This document shows, piece by piece, positions 50,548 through 59,588 of a stretch of DNA of 64,000 nucleotides. The number at the start of each line of letters is the position of its first letter. The stretch's first letter is position 1. The stretch is from CAZCEC01 sp964497615 (GTDB lineage: Bacteria; Chloroflexota; Anaerolineae; Anaerolineales; UBA6663). The position numbers were made by a program, and so were the translations under genes. The DNA lies in contig CAZCEC010000022.1 of NCBI GenBank assembly GCA_964497615.1, forward strand, positions 23,517 through 87,516, written 5' to 3'. Under the pieces are notes generated by a model. It ran no database searches, had not been told where the DNA came from, and saw only the letters and a list, made by a program, of their open reading frames with translations.

Positions 50548-52740
50548 ATGAGTACGCGACCGAACGAATTCAAGCACGTTACCTACCTGTGGGACGACGC
50601 CGTCGCCGCTGCCCTCGACCCGGTGGAGCGCCTGCGCTACCGCAGCAACCTGCTCGGCGCCGATCAGCGCATCACCAACACCGGCGGCGGCAACACCTCG
50701 TCCAAGATCGCCGAGACCGACCCGCTCACCGGCGAGGCTGAGGAAGTGCTGTGGGTCAAAGGCTCTGGCGGCGACCTGCGCACCGCCACCCGCGCCAACT
50801 TCGCCTCCCTTTACATGCGCAAGCTCCTCCGCCTGAAGGACATGTACGACCGGGCCGAGGTCAAGGGCGTGAAGACCGAGATCGAGGACCGCATGGTGGA
50901 GATGTACCGCCACGCCACCTTCGGCCTCAACCCCACCGCCTCCTCGATTGACACCCCCCTGCACGGCTTTATCCCCGCCCGGCATGTGGACCACATGCAC
51001 CCCATCAGCGCCATCGCCATCGCCGCCAGCGCCGACCAGGAGCGATTGACGCGCGAGGTGTACGGCGACGATGTGGGCTGGGTGCCGTGGCAGCGCCCCG
51101 GCTTCGACCTGGGCCTCGTCATGGGGCAGTGCGCCCGCGCCAACCCCAGCCTGCGCGGCCTCATCATGGGCCAGCACGGCCTGATCAACTGGGCCGGCGA
51201 CGACAAGGAATGTTACGAGCTGACTCTGTCCCTGATCGAGAAGGCCGCTCGCTATATCGAGACCAAGGACAAGGGCGCGGCCACGTTTGGCGGACAGAAG
51301 TGCGCGCCGCTGGACGAGGCCGCCCGCACCCGCACCCTGCTCCAGTTGCTGCCCAAGCTGCGCGGGCTGGTGTCGCAGCAAAATCGCTTCATCGGCACCG
51401 TGCACGTCACCGACCGGGTGCTGGAATTCGTCAACAGCCACGACGCCCCGCGGCTGGCCGAGTTGGGCACCTCCTGCCCCGACCACTTCCTGCGGACCAA
51501 GATCAAGCCCCTGTACGTGGATTGGAACCCGCACGCCGAGGACTTTGATGCGCTGATGGGCAAGCTCCAATCTGGACTGGCCGCCTACCGCGCCGACTAC
51601 GCCGCCTACTACGAGGCCTGCAAGCGGCCGGACTCGCCCGCGATGCGCGACCCGAACCCGACCGTCATCCTCATCCCCGGCCTGGGCCTTATCGCCTGGG
51701 GCAAGACCAAGAGCGAGAGCCGCGTCACCGCCGAGTTCTACTCGCTCGCCATCGAAGTCATGCGCGCCGCGGAGGCCATCAGCCGCTACCAGGGCCTGCC
51801 GCGCCAGGAAGCCTTCGACATCGAATACTGGTTGCTCGAAGAGGCCAAGCTCAAGCGCATGCCGCCGGAGAAGGAGTTGGCCCGCAGCGTGGTGGTGGTT
51901 ATCGGCGCGGGCAGCGGCATCGGCAAGGCCGCCGCCCACCGCGTGGCGCAGGAGGGAGCGCACGTCGTCTGCGCCGACCTCTCGCCTGAGGCCGCCCAAG
52001 CCACCGCCCAGGAGTTGGTTGGCAAGTACGGGTTGGGCATCGGCGTGGCGGGCACAGGGATATCAGGCTGCGGCCCCGCCATCGGGCTGGGAGCGGACAT
52101 CACCGAGCGGGCCAGCGTCCGCGCGCTGTTCGAGCAGGTGGTGCTGGCCTACGGCGGGGTGGACAACGTCATCGTCACCGCCGGCATCTTCGCGCCGCCG
52201 GATAAGGACGGCCACATCGCCGACGAGTTGTGGGCGCGGACGTTTGCCATCAACGTCACTGGGGGCTACCTGGTGGCCGACGAGGCGGCCCGACTCTGGC
52301 GGGCGCAGGGCATGCCCGGGAGTCTGGTGCTGACGACGAGCGTCAATGCGGCTGTCGCCAAGCGCGGCTCGGTGGCCTACGACACCAGCAAAGCGGCGGC
52401 GAACCACCTGGTGCGCGAGCTGGCGATTGAGCTGGCGCCCCTGGTGCGCGTCAACGGCCTGGCCCCGGCCACCGTGGTGGAGGGCAGCAGCATGTTCCCG
52501 CGCGACCGGGTGATCAGCTCCCTCCACAAGTACAATGTGGCCTTCGACGAGGGGGAAAGCACGGAGGCCCTGCGCGACAGGCTGGCCGCGTTCTACGCGC
52601 AACGCACCCTGATCAAACGTCCCATCACCCTGGCCGACCAGGCCGAGGTGGCCTATCTGCTGTCCAGTTCCAAATTCGCCAAAACCACCGGGCAGATCAT
52701 CAGCGTGGATGGCGGCCTGGCGGAAGCATTCTTGAGATAA
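50548..52740 (+). CDS. rhaD: Bifunctional rhamnulose-1-phosphate aldolase / alcohol dehydrogenase (RhaD-RhaE fusion)
   Basis: 730 aa from the ATG at 50548 behind AGGA; another ATG at 50533 has no ribosome site. The N-terminal two thirds are a class II aldolase/adducin domain (RITNTGGGNTSSKI, LHGFIPARHVDHMHPISAIAIA, GLIMGQHGLINWAGDD). The C-terminal third is an SDR domain (VVVIGAGSGIGKAAA, TTSVNAAVAKRGSVAYDTSKAAANHL, YxxxK pair). Such fusions split L-rhamnulose-1-P into DHAP and L-lactaldehyde and oxidise or reduce the aldehyde in one enzyme. Here the SDR part has the usual SDR active-site YDTSK. Confidence 0.95.
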   Translation: MSTRPNEFKHVTYLWDDAVAAALDPVERLRYRSNLLGADQRITNTGGGNTSSKIAETDPLTGEAEEVLWVKGSGGDLRTATRANFASLYMRKLLRLKDMYDRAEVKGVKTEIEDRMVEMYRHATFGLNPTASSIDTPLHGFIPARHVDHMHPISAIAIAASADQERLTREVYGDDVGWVPWQRPGFDLGLVMGQCARANPSLRGLIMGQHGLINWAGDDKECYELTLSLIEKAARYIETKDKGAATFGGQKCAPLDEAARTRTLLQLLPKLRGLVSQQNRFIGTVHVTDRVLEFVNSHDAPRLAELGTSCPDHFLRTKIKPLYVDWNPHAEDFDALMGKLQSGLAAYRADYAAYYEACKRPDSPAMRDPNPTVILIPGLGLIAWGKTKSESRVTAEFYSLAIEVMRAAEAISRYQGLPRQEAFDIEYWLLEEAKLKRMPPEKELARSVVVVIGAGSGIGKAAAHRVAQEGAHVVCADLSPEAAQATAQELVGKYGLGIGVAGTGISGCGPAIGLGADITERASVRALFEQVVLAYGGVDNVIVTAGIFAPPDKDGHIADELWARTFAINVTGGYLVADEAARLWRAQGMPGSLVLTTSVNAAVAKRGSVAYDTSKAAANHLVRELAIELAPLVRVNGLAPATVVEGSSMFPRDRVISSLHKYNVAFDEGESTEALRDRLAAFYAQRTLIKRPITLADQAEVAYLLSSSKFAKTTGQIISVDGGLAEAFLR

Positions 52741-52752
52741 GGAGAAACAACT

Positions 52753-53076
52753 ATGCAGCGCGTTGGCTTCATGCTCAAGGTCCGGCCGGAAAGGATCGAG
52801 GAGTACAAACTGCACCACCAAAACGTCTGGCCGGAGATGCAGGCTGCCCTGCGGCGCACCGGCTGGCACAACTACTCCCTGTTCATGCGCCCGGATGGCA
52901 CCCTGTTCGGCTACGTCGAAGTGCCCGACACCTTCCAGGCCGCGCTCGACGGCATGGCGCAGGAAGAAATCAACACCAAGTGGCAGGACTTCATGGCGCC
53001 GTTTTTTGAGAGCGTGAGCGGCACCCACGCCGACAAGATGATGGAAGTGCTGGAGCAGGTCTTCTACCTGGAGTAA
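52753..53076 (+). CDS. rhaM: L-rhamnose mutarotase RhaM
   Basis: 107 aa with the typical small dimeric RhaM fold: MLKVRPERIEEYKLHHQNVWPEM, LFMRPDGTLFGYVEV, and NTKWQDFMAPFF. It interconverts alpha- and beta-L-rhamnose for the isomerase. An AAGGAG ribosome site precedes the ATG; it is spaced 12 bp from rhaD and 4 bp from rhaB. Confidence 0.96.
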   Translation: MQRVGFMLKVRPERIEEYKLHHQNVWPEMQAALRRTGWHNYSLFMRPDGTLFGYVEVPDTFQAALDGMAQEEINTKWQDFMAPFFESVSGTHADKMMEVLEQVFYLE

Positions 53077-53080
53077 GGCC

Positions 53081-54562
53081 GTGGCGGCCAGCCTCAACTT
53101 CGCGGCGGTGGACCTGGGGGCCGAGAGCGGGCGCGTGATGCTGGCCCGCTTCGACAGCGACCGCCTGTCGCTCGAGGAGATTCACCGCTTCGCCAATGTG
53201 CCGGTACGCGTTGGGCCCACCCTGCATTGGGACGTGCTGCGCCTATGGGACGACATCCAGCACGGGCTGGGCGCGGCGGCGCGGCAGGCCGGCGGCCCGC
53301 TGACCAGCATCGGCGTGGACACCTGGGGGCTGGACTTTGCGCTGCTGGGCCGCGACGGGCAACTGCTGGGCAATCCCGTTCACTACCGCGACACCCGCAC
53401 GCAGGGGATGGTGGAAGAAGCCTGCCAGCGCGTGCCTCGCGCCGAGATTTTCGAGGCCACCGGCATCCAGTTCATGCCCATCAACAGCCTGTACCAACTG
53501 CTGGCAATGAGGCTGAGCGGCTCGGCCTTGCTCGACGCCGCCGGCCGCTTTCTGACCATGCCGGACCTGTTCAACTACTGGCTCTCGGGCGAGCAGGCCA
53601 ACGAGTTCTCTAACGCCACCACCACCCAGTGCTACGATCCCCGCGCTGGTGATTGGGCCTGGGGCCTGCTGGACCGGCTGGAACTGCCCAAGCACTTGTT
53701 TGGGCGCATCGTCCCACCGGGCACGCGCCTGGGGCCGGTGCGCCCCGCTCTCACCGCCCAGTTGGGCTTGGGCGAAGCACAGGTCGTCGCACCGGCCACG
53801 CACGACACCGGCTCGGCGGTGGCGGCGGTGCCCTTCGACGATCCCCACGCCATCTACCTCAGCTCAGGCACTTGGTCGTTGATGGGCGTCGAGCTTCCCC
53901 AGCCCGTTATCAACGCCCAGAGCCTGGCCTACAACTTCACTAACGAGGGCGGCGTGGGCGGCACATTCCGCCTGCTCAAGAACATCATGGGCTTGTGGGT
54001 GGTGCAGGAGTGCCGCCGCGCCTGGGCCGCCCAGGGCCACGACATTGGCTATCCGCAGTTGGTGGCCCTGGCCGAGGCCGCGCCCGCCTTCGGCCCACTG
54101 GCCGCCATGAACGACGACCGCTGGCTGCCTCCCGGCGACATGCCCGCGCGGCTGCGGGCCTACCTGAGCGAAACCGGCCAGCCCGCGCCGGAAAGCATGG
54201 GGGCGCTGGCGCGCTGCGTGCTGGAGAGCCTGGCCTTGGAGTATCGGTGGGTGGCCGAGCGGCTGGACGAGCTGACTGGGTGGCGGGCGGAGACGATCCA
54301 CATCATCGGCGGCGGGTCGCAGAACGCCCTGCTGAATCAGTTCACCGCCGACGCCACGGGGCGGACGGTCGTCGCGGGGCCGGTGGAGGCCACCGCTCTG
54401 GGCAATGTGCTGGTGCAGGCGATGGCCGAGGGCCAGCTTGGATCGCTGGCCGAGGGCCGCGCCTTGGTGCGGCGCTCGTTCCCCACACACGTGTTTGAGC
54501 CGCGGGCGCAGGAACGGTGGGACGAGGCGTATGCGAGGTATGTGGGGCTGAGGCCGACCTAA
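53081..54562 (+). CDS. rhaB: Rhamnulokinase RhaB
   Basis: 493 aa, GTG start. FGGY-family carbohydrate kinase with the RhaB-specific N-terminus (FAAVDLGAESGRVMLARF), SIGVDTWGLDFALLG, PVHYRDTRTQGM, THDTGSAVAAVPF, YLSSGTWSLMGVE and the ATP-site GGGSQNALLNQF. It phosphorylates L-rhamnulose at C1 for the aldolase. Last gene of the rha operon; a strong palindrome follows. Confidence 0.97.
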   Translation: MAASLNFAAVDLGAESGRVMLARFDSDRLSLEEIHRFANVPVRVGPTLHWDVLRLWDDIQHGLGAAARQAGGPLTSIGVDTWGLDFALLGRDGQLLGNPVHYRDTRTQGMVEEACQRVPRAEIFEATGIQFMPINSLYQLLAMRLSGSALLDAAGRFLTMPDLFNYWLSGEQANEFSNATTTQCYDPRAGDWAWGLLDRLELPKHLFGRIVPPGTRLGPVRPALTAQLGLGEAQVVAPATHDTGSAVAAVPFDDPHAIYLSSGTWSLMGVELPQPVINAQSLAYNFTNEGGVGGTFRLLKNIMGLWVVQECRRAWAAQGHDIGYPQLVALAEAAPAFGPLAAMNDDRWLPPGDMPARLRAYLSETGQPAPESMGALARCVLESLALEYRWVAERLDELTGWRAETIHIIGGGSQNALLNQFTADATGRTVVAGPVEATALGNVLVQAMAEGQLGSLAEGRALVRRSFPTHVFEPRAQERWDEAYARYVGLRPT

Positions 54563-54569
54563 CCCCCTG

Positions 54570-54594
54570 CCCCCTTCCCTTGTAGGGAAGGGGG
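54570..54594. terminator. Bidirectional terminator-like palindrome after rhaB (CCCCCTTCCC family, copy 2)
   Basis: CCCCCTTCCCT (54570-54580) is perfectly inverted at 54584-54594 around a TGT loop. It lies between convergent rhaB and WD40 genes, like its sister at 41533-41558. No long T-run follows, so the role as terminator is inferred from position. Confidence 0.6.
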
Positions 54595-54608
54595 TGCCAA
54601 GTCAAGCG

Positions 54609-56687
54609 TCACTGAATTCCCCATAGCCGGATTGTGCCATCGAGCGACCCCGACGCAAGCCACGTACCGTCGGGCGAGAACGCCAGGGCGGTGACCCAAC
54701 CCGTGTGGGCCTGGATGCGGCGGACGAGGGCGCCGTCGGGTACGGACCAGATGCAGATTGAGCCGTCCGACGCGCCGGAGGCGAGCAGGTGGCTGTCGGG
54801 GGACCAGGAGAGCTCGTCCTCGGTTGAGTCAGCAGAGATGAGCCGACGCCCTGGCTCTTCGGAAACGCGCATCACCCGCCGTCCATCCGACAAATCCCAT
54901 ATGTATATGGTCTCGAACAGCTCCGCTGCCGCTACCCACTTGCCATTGGGTGAGAAGGCAACGCTCATCAGTAGGTCCCGGCTGTTAGTGCCAAGAGCCC
55001 ACACCGTCTCACCGGTAGCTACTTCCCATACAATGACTCGGCCATAGTATTCTCCCGTAGCGAGGTATTGGCCATCGTCCGAAATTGCCAGTCCAGCAAA
55101 TACGGTATTCGGCCGAGTCAATTCTTGGTGGAGCTCCCAACTTTCAGGGTCCCATAGCTGAATGGTATCGAACCACTTGAGTGCCACAACGTCAGACAGC
55201 GGGGAAAATGCAACGCTTGGGCGGCTGTATCCAACTTCGGAGATTGGATGCCGCACACTGCCATCAACTATATCCCATAGGATCACCTGGTTTCCTTCGT
55301 ACGTGGCGGCTACCTGCTTGCCGTCCGGCGACACAGCTAGACTCGCAACCCCTCCCAAACCTGCGTCGAGCGACTGCAATGGCGATCCATCCACTACACG
55401 CTGCAAACGAGTTGTTCCATCACCATAACCTGCTGCCAAAGCGCTGCCATCAGGCAACCAAGCCAAAGCACTGACTTCGCTCGTGAAACCAGAGATGGCG
55501 GGTCCTGCAAGCCGATCGCTCACACCCCATTGTTCGACGGTATCGTTCCAGGTGGCGACGACAACATTCTCTCCATCCATTGACCAGGAAACACTGGAGT
55601 AAAGTTGCGATGGTTTCCGCCAGACTTCCCCAACGAAGACACCGGTGACCTCCCATATGTATATCCCGTTCCCGACACCCGCAACGAATGTGCCGTCAGG
55701 TGAGAAGGCAACGTCCTCCAAGATGCCGGCATGGACCTCCTGCCAATCTACGCGCCGGCCTGTGCTCACTTGATAGTTGGCCAGGCCCCCATCGCCAGCG
55801 GCAGCAATCAGGTTGCCATCTAGCGAATATGAAACGGCGTTGTACCGTCCGCCGCTGACCAGATTCGACCATGAGCGCAGCAGTTGGCCGTCCGGCAGAG
55901 TCCAGACTGCCAGATTCGCCGCGGCCGCCGCCAGGGTGTCGCCCTGCGGAGAAAAGCTCAGGCCGTCGGTCCACCCGAGTGCGCCAACCAACGACACCTG
56001 CAATTGGCCATCAGTGACACGCCACAGCTGCACCACCGCATCATGGCCATTGCTGAAATCGTCGCTGGCAACAATGACGCCATCGGGCGAAAAGGCTGCC
56101 ACGGTGGCACTGGTATCGATGACGCGCAACGTCGCCCAATCAGTGGTGCGCACCAGAATGAGACCGGCCTGGGTTGGAAGCGCCAAGAGCGTTCCGTCAG
56201 GCGAAAACGCAATTTGACCCACATCGATGCCCACGTCCAAGCGTTGCAACAACTGCAGCGTGTCAGCCGTGTAAACCCATACTCCAAGAGGGCCCGAGAT
56301 GGCCAGGAATTGGCCGTCGGGTGAATGCAGCACCGTGCCCACCCGTCCCTGCCCCCAGCGCCCAAATTCCACCAACTGCTCGATGTTGTCCAAGCCGATG
56401 ACTTGCGATGAAGGCGGCAGGAGCGTGCCAATGGTGTGCGGAGCAAAGCCGGTGGGCGTTGCCGAAGGGGTAACCGACGGCGTCGTGGTCGGGAGAAATG
56501 GCGTAGCGGTGGGACTCGGCTTAGGGGATGCAGTTGCTGCGGGCAGGGTAACGGTTGCCGGCGCTGTGACTGGCAGCGCTGTGGGGCTAGCAGTGGCAGC
56601 TGCAATGGTAGACCGGCAGCCGGCCACAGCCACACTTCCCACAAGGCTGACCAACGTCATGCAGAATACGATACCTGACTTTGCCAT
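54609..56687 (-). CDS. WD40-repeat beta-propeller lipoprotein
   Basis: 692 aa from the ATG at 56685-56687. The signal peptide ends in SVAVAGC, a lipobox, so the protein is a membrane-anchored lipoprotein. A Thr/Ser/Pro-rich stalk (about residues 28-75) is followed by about a dozen WD40-type repeats with recurrent FSPDG and LWD/LWR endings (AFSPDGTLLALPTQ, SWSPDSHLLASGASDG, TALAFSPDGTWLASGS). The blades probably form two propellers that bind partners outside the cell. It is on the opposite strand to the sugar genes that flank it and is GC-poorer than they are, so it may be a later insertion. Confidence 0.88.
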   Translation of the reverse strand: MAKSGIVFCMTLVSLVGSVAVAGCRSTIAAATASPTALPVTAPATVTLPAATASPKPSPTATPFLPTTTPSVTPSATPTGFAPHTIGTLLPPSSQVIGLDNIEQLVEFGRWGQGRVGTVLHSPDGQFLAISGPLGVWVYTADTLQLLQRLDVGIDVGQIAFSPDGTLLALPTQAGLILVRTTDWATLRVIDTSATVAAFSPDGVIVASDDFSNGHDAVVQLWRVTDGQLQVSLVGALGWTDGLSFSPQGDTLAAAAANLAVWTLPDGQLLRSWSNLVSGGRYNAVSYSLDGNLIAAAGDGGLANYQVSTGRRVDWQEVHAGILEDVAFSPDGTFVAGVGNGIYIWEVTGVFVGEVWRKPSQLYSSVSWSMDGENVVVATWNDTVEQWGVSDRLAGPAISGFTSEVSALAWLPDGSALAAGYGDGTTRLQRVVDGSPLQSLDAGLGGVASLAVSPDGKQVAATYEGNQVILWDIVDGSVRHPISEVGYSRPSVAFSPLSDVVALKWFDTIQLWDPESWELHQELTRPNTVFAGLAISDDGQYLATGEYYGRVIVWEVATGETVWALGTNSRDLLMSVAFSPNGKWVAAAELFETIYIWDLSDGRRVMRVSEEPGRRLISADSTEDELSWSPDSHLLASGASDGSICIWSVPDGALVRRIQAHTGWVTALAFSPDGTWLASGSLDGTIRLWGIQ

Positions 56688-56801
56688 CCTTGACTCGCAG
56701 CGTTGTATTTCTGGCGCTCGTTCGAGATAGCTTGGCATCCGGGCTCAGTCAAACCAGAAGGACTGCCAGTGAGGCGCCTCAGCCCCAATGACCGCGCAGC
56801 G

Positions 56802-57203
56802 CTATCGAGGCAAGGTCTTGAAGCCCTGTTCACGAAAGTGCCGGTCCGTCGCAAAGGCCGTGGTGAGGCCCAAGCTGTGCATGGCATCGAAGCTGGCACA
56901 GTCCACCAGACTAAGCTGCCGGCGTCCGGCCGCGAGCAAGGCCATGACTGCACGGTTGTGACCCTCAGCGTCCAGCCACGCGATGCGCAAGATGGGCGTG
57001 TAGTTGGCCTGAATCGTCCTGACAGCGGCCAGGCCAAAGCGTTGCTGCGCCAGCGCAAAGGTCTCGACTAGCACATAATTCGTGCAGAACAGGGTCTCAT
57101 CGCGCCGGATCAAGTCCCGCCAGACCGCCTTGGCAGCCTCGTGGTGTGGGTCATCCGCGCCCAGCAGGGCCAGAAAGGCGGATGTATCAACAAAGATGCT
57201 CAC
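56802..57203 (-). CDS. vapC: PIN-domain toxin VapC
   Basis: 133 aa, GTG start. A PIN-fold nuclease with the four acidic residues Asp6 (FVDTSAF), Glu47 (LVETFA), Asp101 (LVDCASFDAM) and Asp120 (ATDRHF). VapC toxins cut tRNA or rRNA when not bound by antitoxin. Its start overlaps the antitoxin stop (GTGA). Confidence 0.93.
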   Translation of the reverse strand: MSIFVDTSAFLALLGADDPHHEAAKAVWRDLIRRDETLFCTNYVLVETFALAQQRFGLAAVRTIQANYTPILRIAWLDAEGHNRAVMALLAAGRRQLSLVDCASFDAMHSLGLTTAFATDRHFREQGFKTLPR

Positions 57204-57448
57204 GCCTCGTAGGCCTCGGCCAGGTACTTGTCGTGGTTCTCGGACAGATCCTTGAGGCCGGAACGAAACTGACCCACCGCCGCCAGCGCCCGACGCTTGC
57301 GCTCTTCACGCGTGACCGCGCCCTCGGCCTCGATCCACAGGTCAATTGCCCGGCGGATCAGTTCCGCCATGCTGGCACCACGCTGGGCCGCCAGATCCTT
57401 GAGGACTGCGGCCTGCTGTTCGCTGAGCTGAATCTGGGTCCTAACCAT
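57200..57448 (-). CDS. vapB: Ribbon-helix-helix antitoxin (VapB/CopG-type)
   Basis: 82 aa from the ATG at 57446-57448 with GGAGGA just upstream. The N-terminus is a ribbon-helix-helix DNA-binding motif (VRTQIQLSEQQAAVLKDLAAQRGASMAELIRRAID); the C-terminal half, with LSENHDKYLAEAYEA, should wrap the toxin. It is expected to bind the direct repeats upstream and repress its own operon. Confidence 0.9.
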   Translation of the reverse strand: MVRTQIQLSEQQAAVLKDLAAQRGASMAELIRRAIDLWIEAEGAVTREERKRRALAAVGQFRSGLKDLSENHDKYLAEAYEA

Positions 57449-57468
57449 TGTTCCTCCTGTCACGCAAC

Positions 57469-57497
57469 ATGATAACAGATTCGAGCAAATGATAACA
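57469..57497 (-). promoter_or_regulatory. Antitoxin operator and promoter: ATGATAACA direct repeats
   Basis: ATGATAACA occurs at 57469-57477 and 57489-57497, 20 bp apart (about two helical turns), as expected for dimers of ribbon-helix-helix proteins. Read on the minus strand each contains TTATCAT, close to a -10 hexamer, so the operator covers the vapBC promoter. Confidence 0.6.
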
Positions 57498-57575
57498 CTC
57501 CGGCTCGAAGCAGGCAATACACTTTGGGATTATCATCGCCATCCGAGAAGAACCCACCTAGACTGGGACAGACCT

Positions 57576-58754
57576 ATGAAAATCACTGCCGTCAAAACCA
57601 CCGTCGTCAACGCCGTTATGCGCAACTGGGTGTTTGTGCGCGTGGAGACCGACCAGCCCGGACTGTATGGCTGGGGCGAGGCCTCGCTGGAGTGGAAGAC
57701 CCGCGCCGTCGTCGGCGCCGTGGCCGACTTCGTCCCCATGCTGCTGGGCGAGGACCCGCGCCGCATCGAACACCTCTATCAGAAGATGTACCGCCAATCC
57801 TTCTGGCGCGTGGGGGCCATCGGGATGTCGGCCATCTCCGGCATCGAGCAGGCCCTGTGGGACATCAAGGGCAAGTGGCTGGGCCAGCCCGTGTACGAGC
57901 TGCTGGGAGGACAGGTGCGCGACCGGGTGCGCATGTACACCCACCTGGGCGGCGGCGACATGAAAGCCGTCTACGAGACGGTGGACATGCAGGATCCCAA
58001 GATGTTCGTGGACCGCGCCCTGGAGGTCGTCGCGCGCGGCTACACGGCCATGAAGGTGCTCATCACCCCGCCCACCCATGCCCTCAACAGCATCGCCGCC
58101 TACAAGAGCGCCGAGCGCGCCCTGGCCGCCATGCGCGAGGCGGTGGGCGACGACGTGGACATCATGGTGGACTGCCACGGCCGCCACTTCCCCGGCAACG
58201 CCATCGAGTTCTGCCGGGTGCTGGCCCCCTACCGCCCTTACTTCATCGAGGAGCCAGTGCCGCCGGAGAACGTGGACGCGATGGCGGAGGTGCGCCGCGC
58301 CAGCCCGGTGCCCATCGCCACCGGCGAGCGCCTGCTCACCCGCTTCGACTTCCGGCCGGTGCTGGAGAAGCAGGCCGCCCACATCATCCAACCCGACTTG
58401 TGCCACTGCGGCGGACTGTGGGAAGCCAAAAAGATTGCGGCCATGGCCGAGGCCTATTACGTCGGCGTCGCCCCGCACAACCCACTGGGGCCGGTGGCGA
58501 ACGCGGCCGCCCTGCACTTCGCCCTCAGCACGCCCAACTTCCTCATCCAGGAAGACATGCTGACGGACGTACCCTGGCGCTGGGAGGTGGTGAAGCACTC
58601 GCTGAAGACCGAGAACGGCTACTGGCTCCCCGCCACCGCGCCCGGGCTGGGCATCGAGATTGACGAAGCCGCGGCCGCCAAACGGCCCTTCGCGCAGGAG
58701 ATCATCCACGCGACGACGGCGGTCGATCACGATGGGGCGGTGTTAGATTGGTAG
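57576..58754 (+). CDS. Enolase-superfamily sugar acid dehydratase (DgoD-like)
   Basis: 392 aa from the ATG at 57576. Mandelate racemase/enolase fold: MYTHLGG strand, DCHGRHF (Asp and catalytic His on the same strand), FIEEPVPPEN (Glu), ATGERLLTR (Glu) and the APHNPLGP His on the seventh strand. The DxH plus later His arrangement is that of D-galactonate dehydratase and relatives. It dehydrates a sugar acid to a 2-keto-3-deoxy acid. With the SDR dehydrogenase next to it, it suggests an oxidative sugar pathway beside the kinase-aldolase one. Confidence 0.87.
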   Translation: MKITAVKTTVVNAVMRNWVFVRVETDQPGLYGWGEASLEWKTRAVVGAVADFVPMLLGEDPRRIEHLYQKMYRQSFWRVGAIGMSAISGIEQALWDIKGKWLGQPVYELLGGQVRDRVRMYTHLGGGDMKAVYETVDMQDPKMFVDRALEVVARGYTAMKVLITPPTHALNSIAAYKSAERALAAMREAVGDDVDIMVDCHGRHFPGNAIEFCRVLAPYRPYFIEEPVPPENVDAMAEVRRASPVPIATGERLLTRFDFRPVLEKQAAHIIQPDLCHCGGLWEAKKIAAMAEAYYVGVAPHNPLGPVANAAALHFALSTPNFLIQEDMLTDVPWRWEVVKHSLKTENGYWLPATAPGLGIEIDEAAAAKRPFAQEIIHATTAVDHDGAVLDW

Positions 58755-58802
58755 AAGACGTGTCACGTTTCAGGTGTCAAGGGTCACGTTGGCGGAGGAC
58801 CG

Positions 58803-59588
58803 ATGACAGAAATGCTGGAGGGTAAGGTCGCGCTGGTGACGGGGGCGGGGAACGGCATCGGGCGCGGCATTGCCCTGCGCTTCGCGGCCGAGGGCGCGGC
58901 GGTGGGTGTATTGGATGTGGACGCCGCCGGCTGCGCGGCGGTGGCAGGCGAGATCGCGGGCGCGGGGGGGCGAGCAGTGGCCCTGCCCGCGGACGTGGCC
59001 CAGGCCGCGCCCGTGCGCGAGGCGGTGGCAGCGCTGGCAGCGGCGTTTGGGCCGCCCACCGTGCTCGTTCACAACGCCGCCATCATGCCCGAGGCCACTA
59101 TCGAGACGACTACCGAGGCCGATTGGGACCGCGTCTTTGCCATCAACGTCAAGGGCGCATACCTGACCAGCCGCGAGGTGATCCCCTTGATGCGGCAGGC
59201 GGGCGGCGGGTCCATCATCTTCATGGCCTCCATCACGGGCGTGAATGGCCTGCCCGGCCTGGCCGCCTACTCGGCCACCAAGGGCGCCCTCATCGCCCTC
59301 GCCCGCGCCATGGCGATTGACCACGCCCGCGACAACATCCACGTCAACAGCGTCTCGCCCGGCACCATCGACTCGCCCATGCTGCACAACGCCGTCGCGG
59401 CCACGCAGAACCCCGCCGCCACGCGGCAGGCCTTCGACGACATCCAGCCGCGCGGGCGCGTGGGCACGATTGACGAAGTCGCCAGCGTCTTCGTCTTCCT
59501 GGCGTCAGATCAATCCAGCTTCGTCAGCGGCGCGAATTATCGCGTGGATGGGGGGATGAGCGTGAAGACGGACCAGCCGAGGTTGTAG
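58803..59588 (+). CDS. SDR-family sugar dehydrogenase
   Basis: 261 aa with GGAGG 5 bp before the ATG. Classic SDR: VTGAGNGIGRGIA cofactor loop, VLHNAAI-type strand (LVHNAAIM), ASITGVNG (Ser), YSATK (Tyr-Lys), SPGTIDSPM, and GANYRVDGGM at the end. A sugar or sugar lactone dehydrogenase, perhaps making the lactone upstream of the acid sugar dehydratase. Preceded by a GTGTCACGTTTCAGG-like simple repeat in a 48-bp gap; overlapped at its 3' end by the convergent transporter gene (65 bp). Confidence 0.86.
   Translation: MTEMLEGKVALVTGAGNGIGRGIALRFAAEGAAVGVLDVDAAGCAAVAGEIAGAGGRAVALPADVAQAAPVREAVAALAAAFGPPTVLVHNAAIMPEATIETTTEADWDRVFAINVKGAYLTSREVIPLMRQAGGGSIIFMASITGVNGLPGLAAYSATKGALIALARAMAIDHARDNIHVNSVSPGTIDSPMLHNAVAATQNPAATRQAFDDIQPRGRVGTIDEVASVFVFLASDQSSFVSGANYRVDGGMSVKTDQPRL

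Noticed and set aside
49240..51999. 919-residue open frame on the minus strand
   Set aside because: Antisense to rhaA and the aldolase fusion; composition typical of shadow frames.
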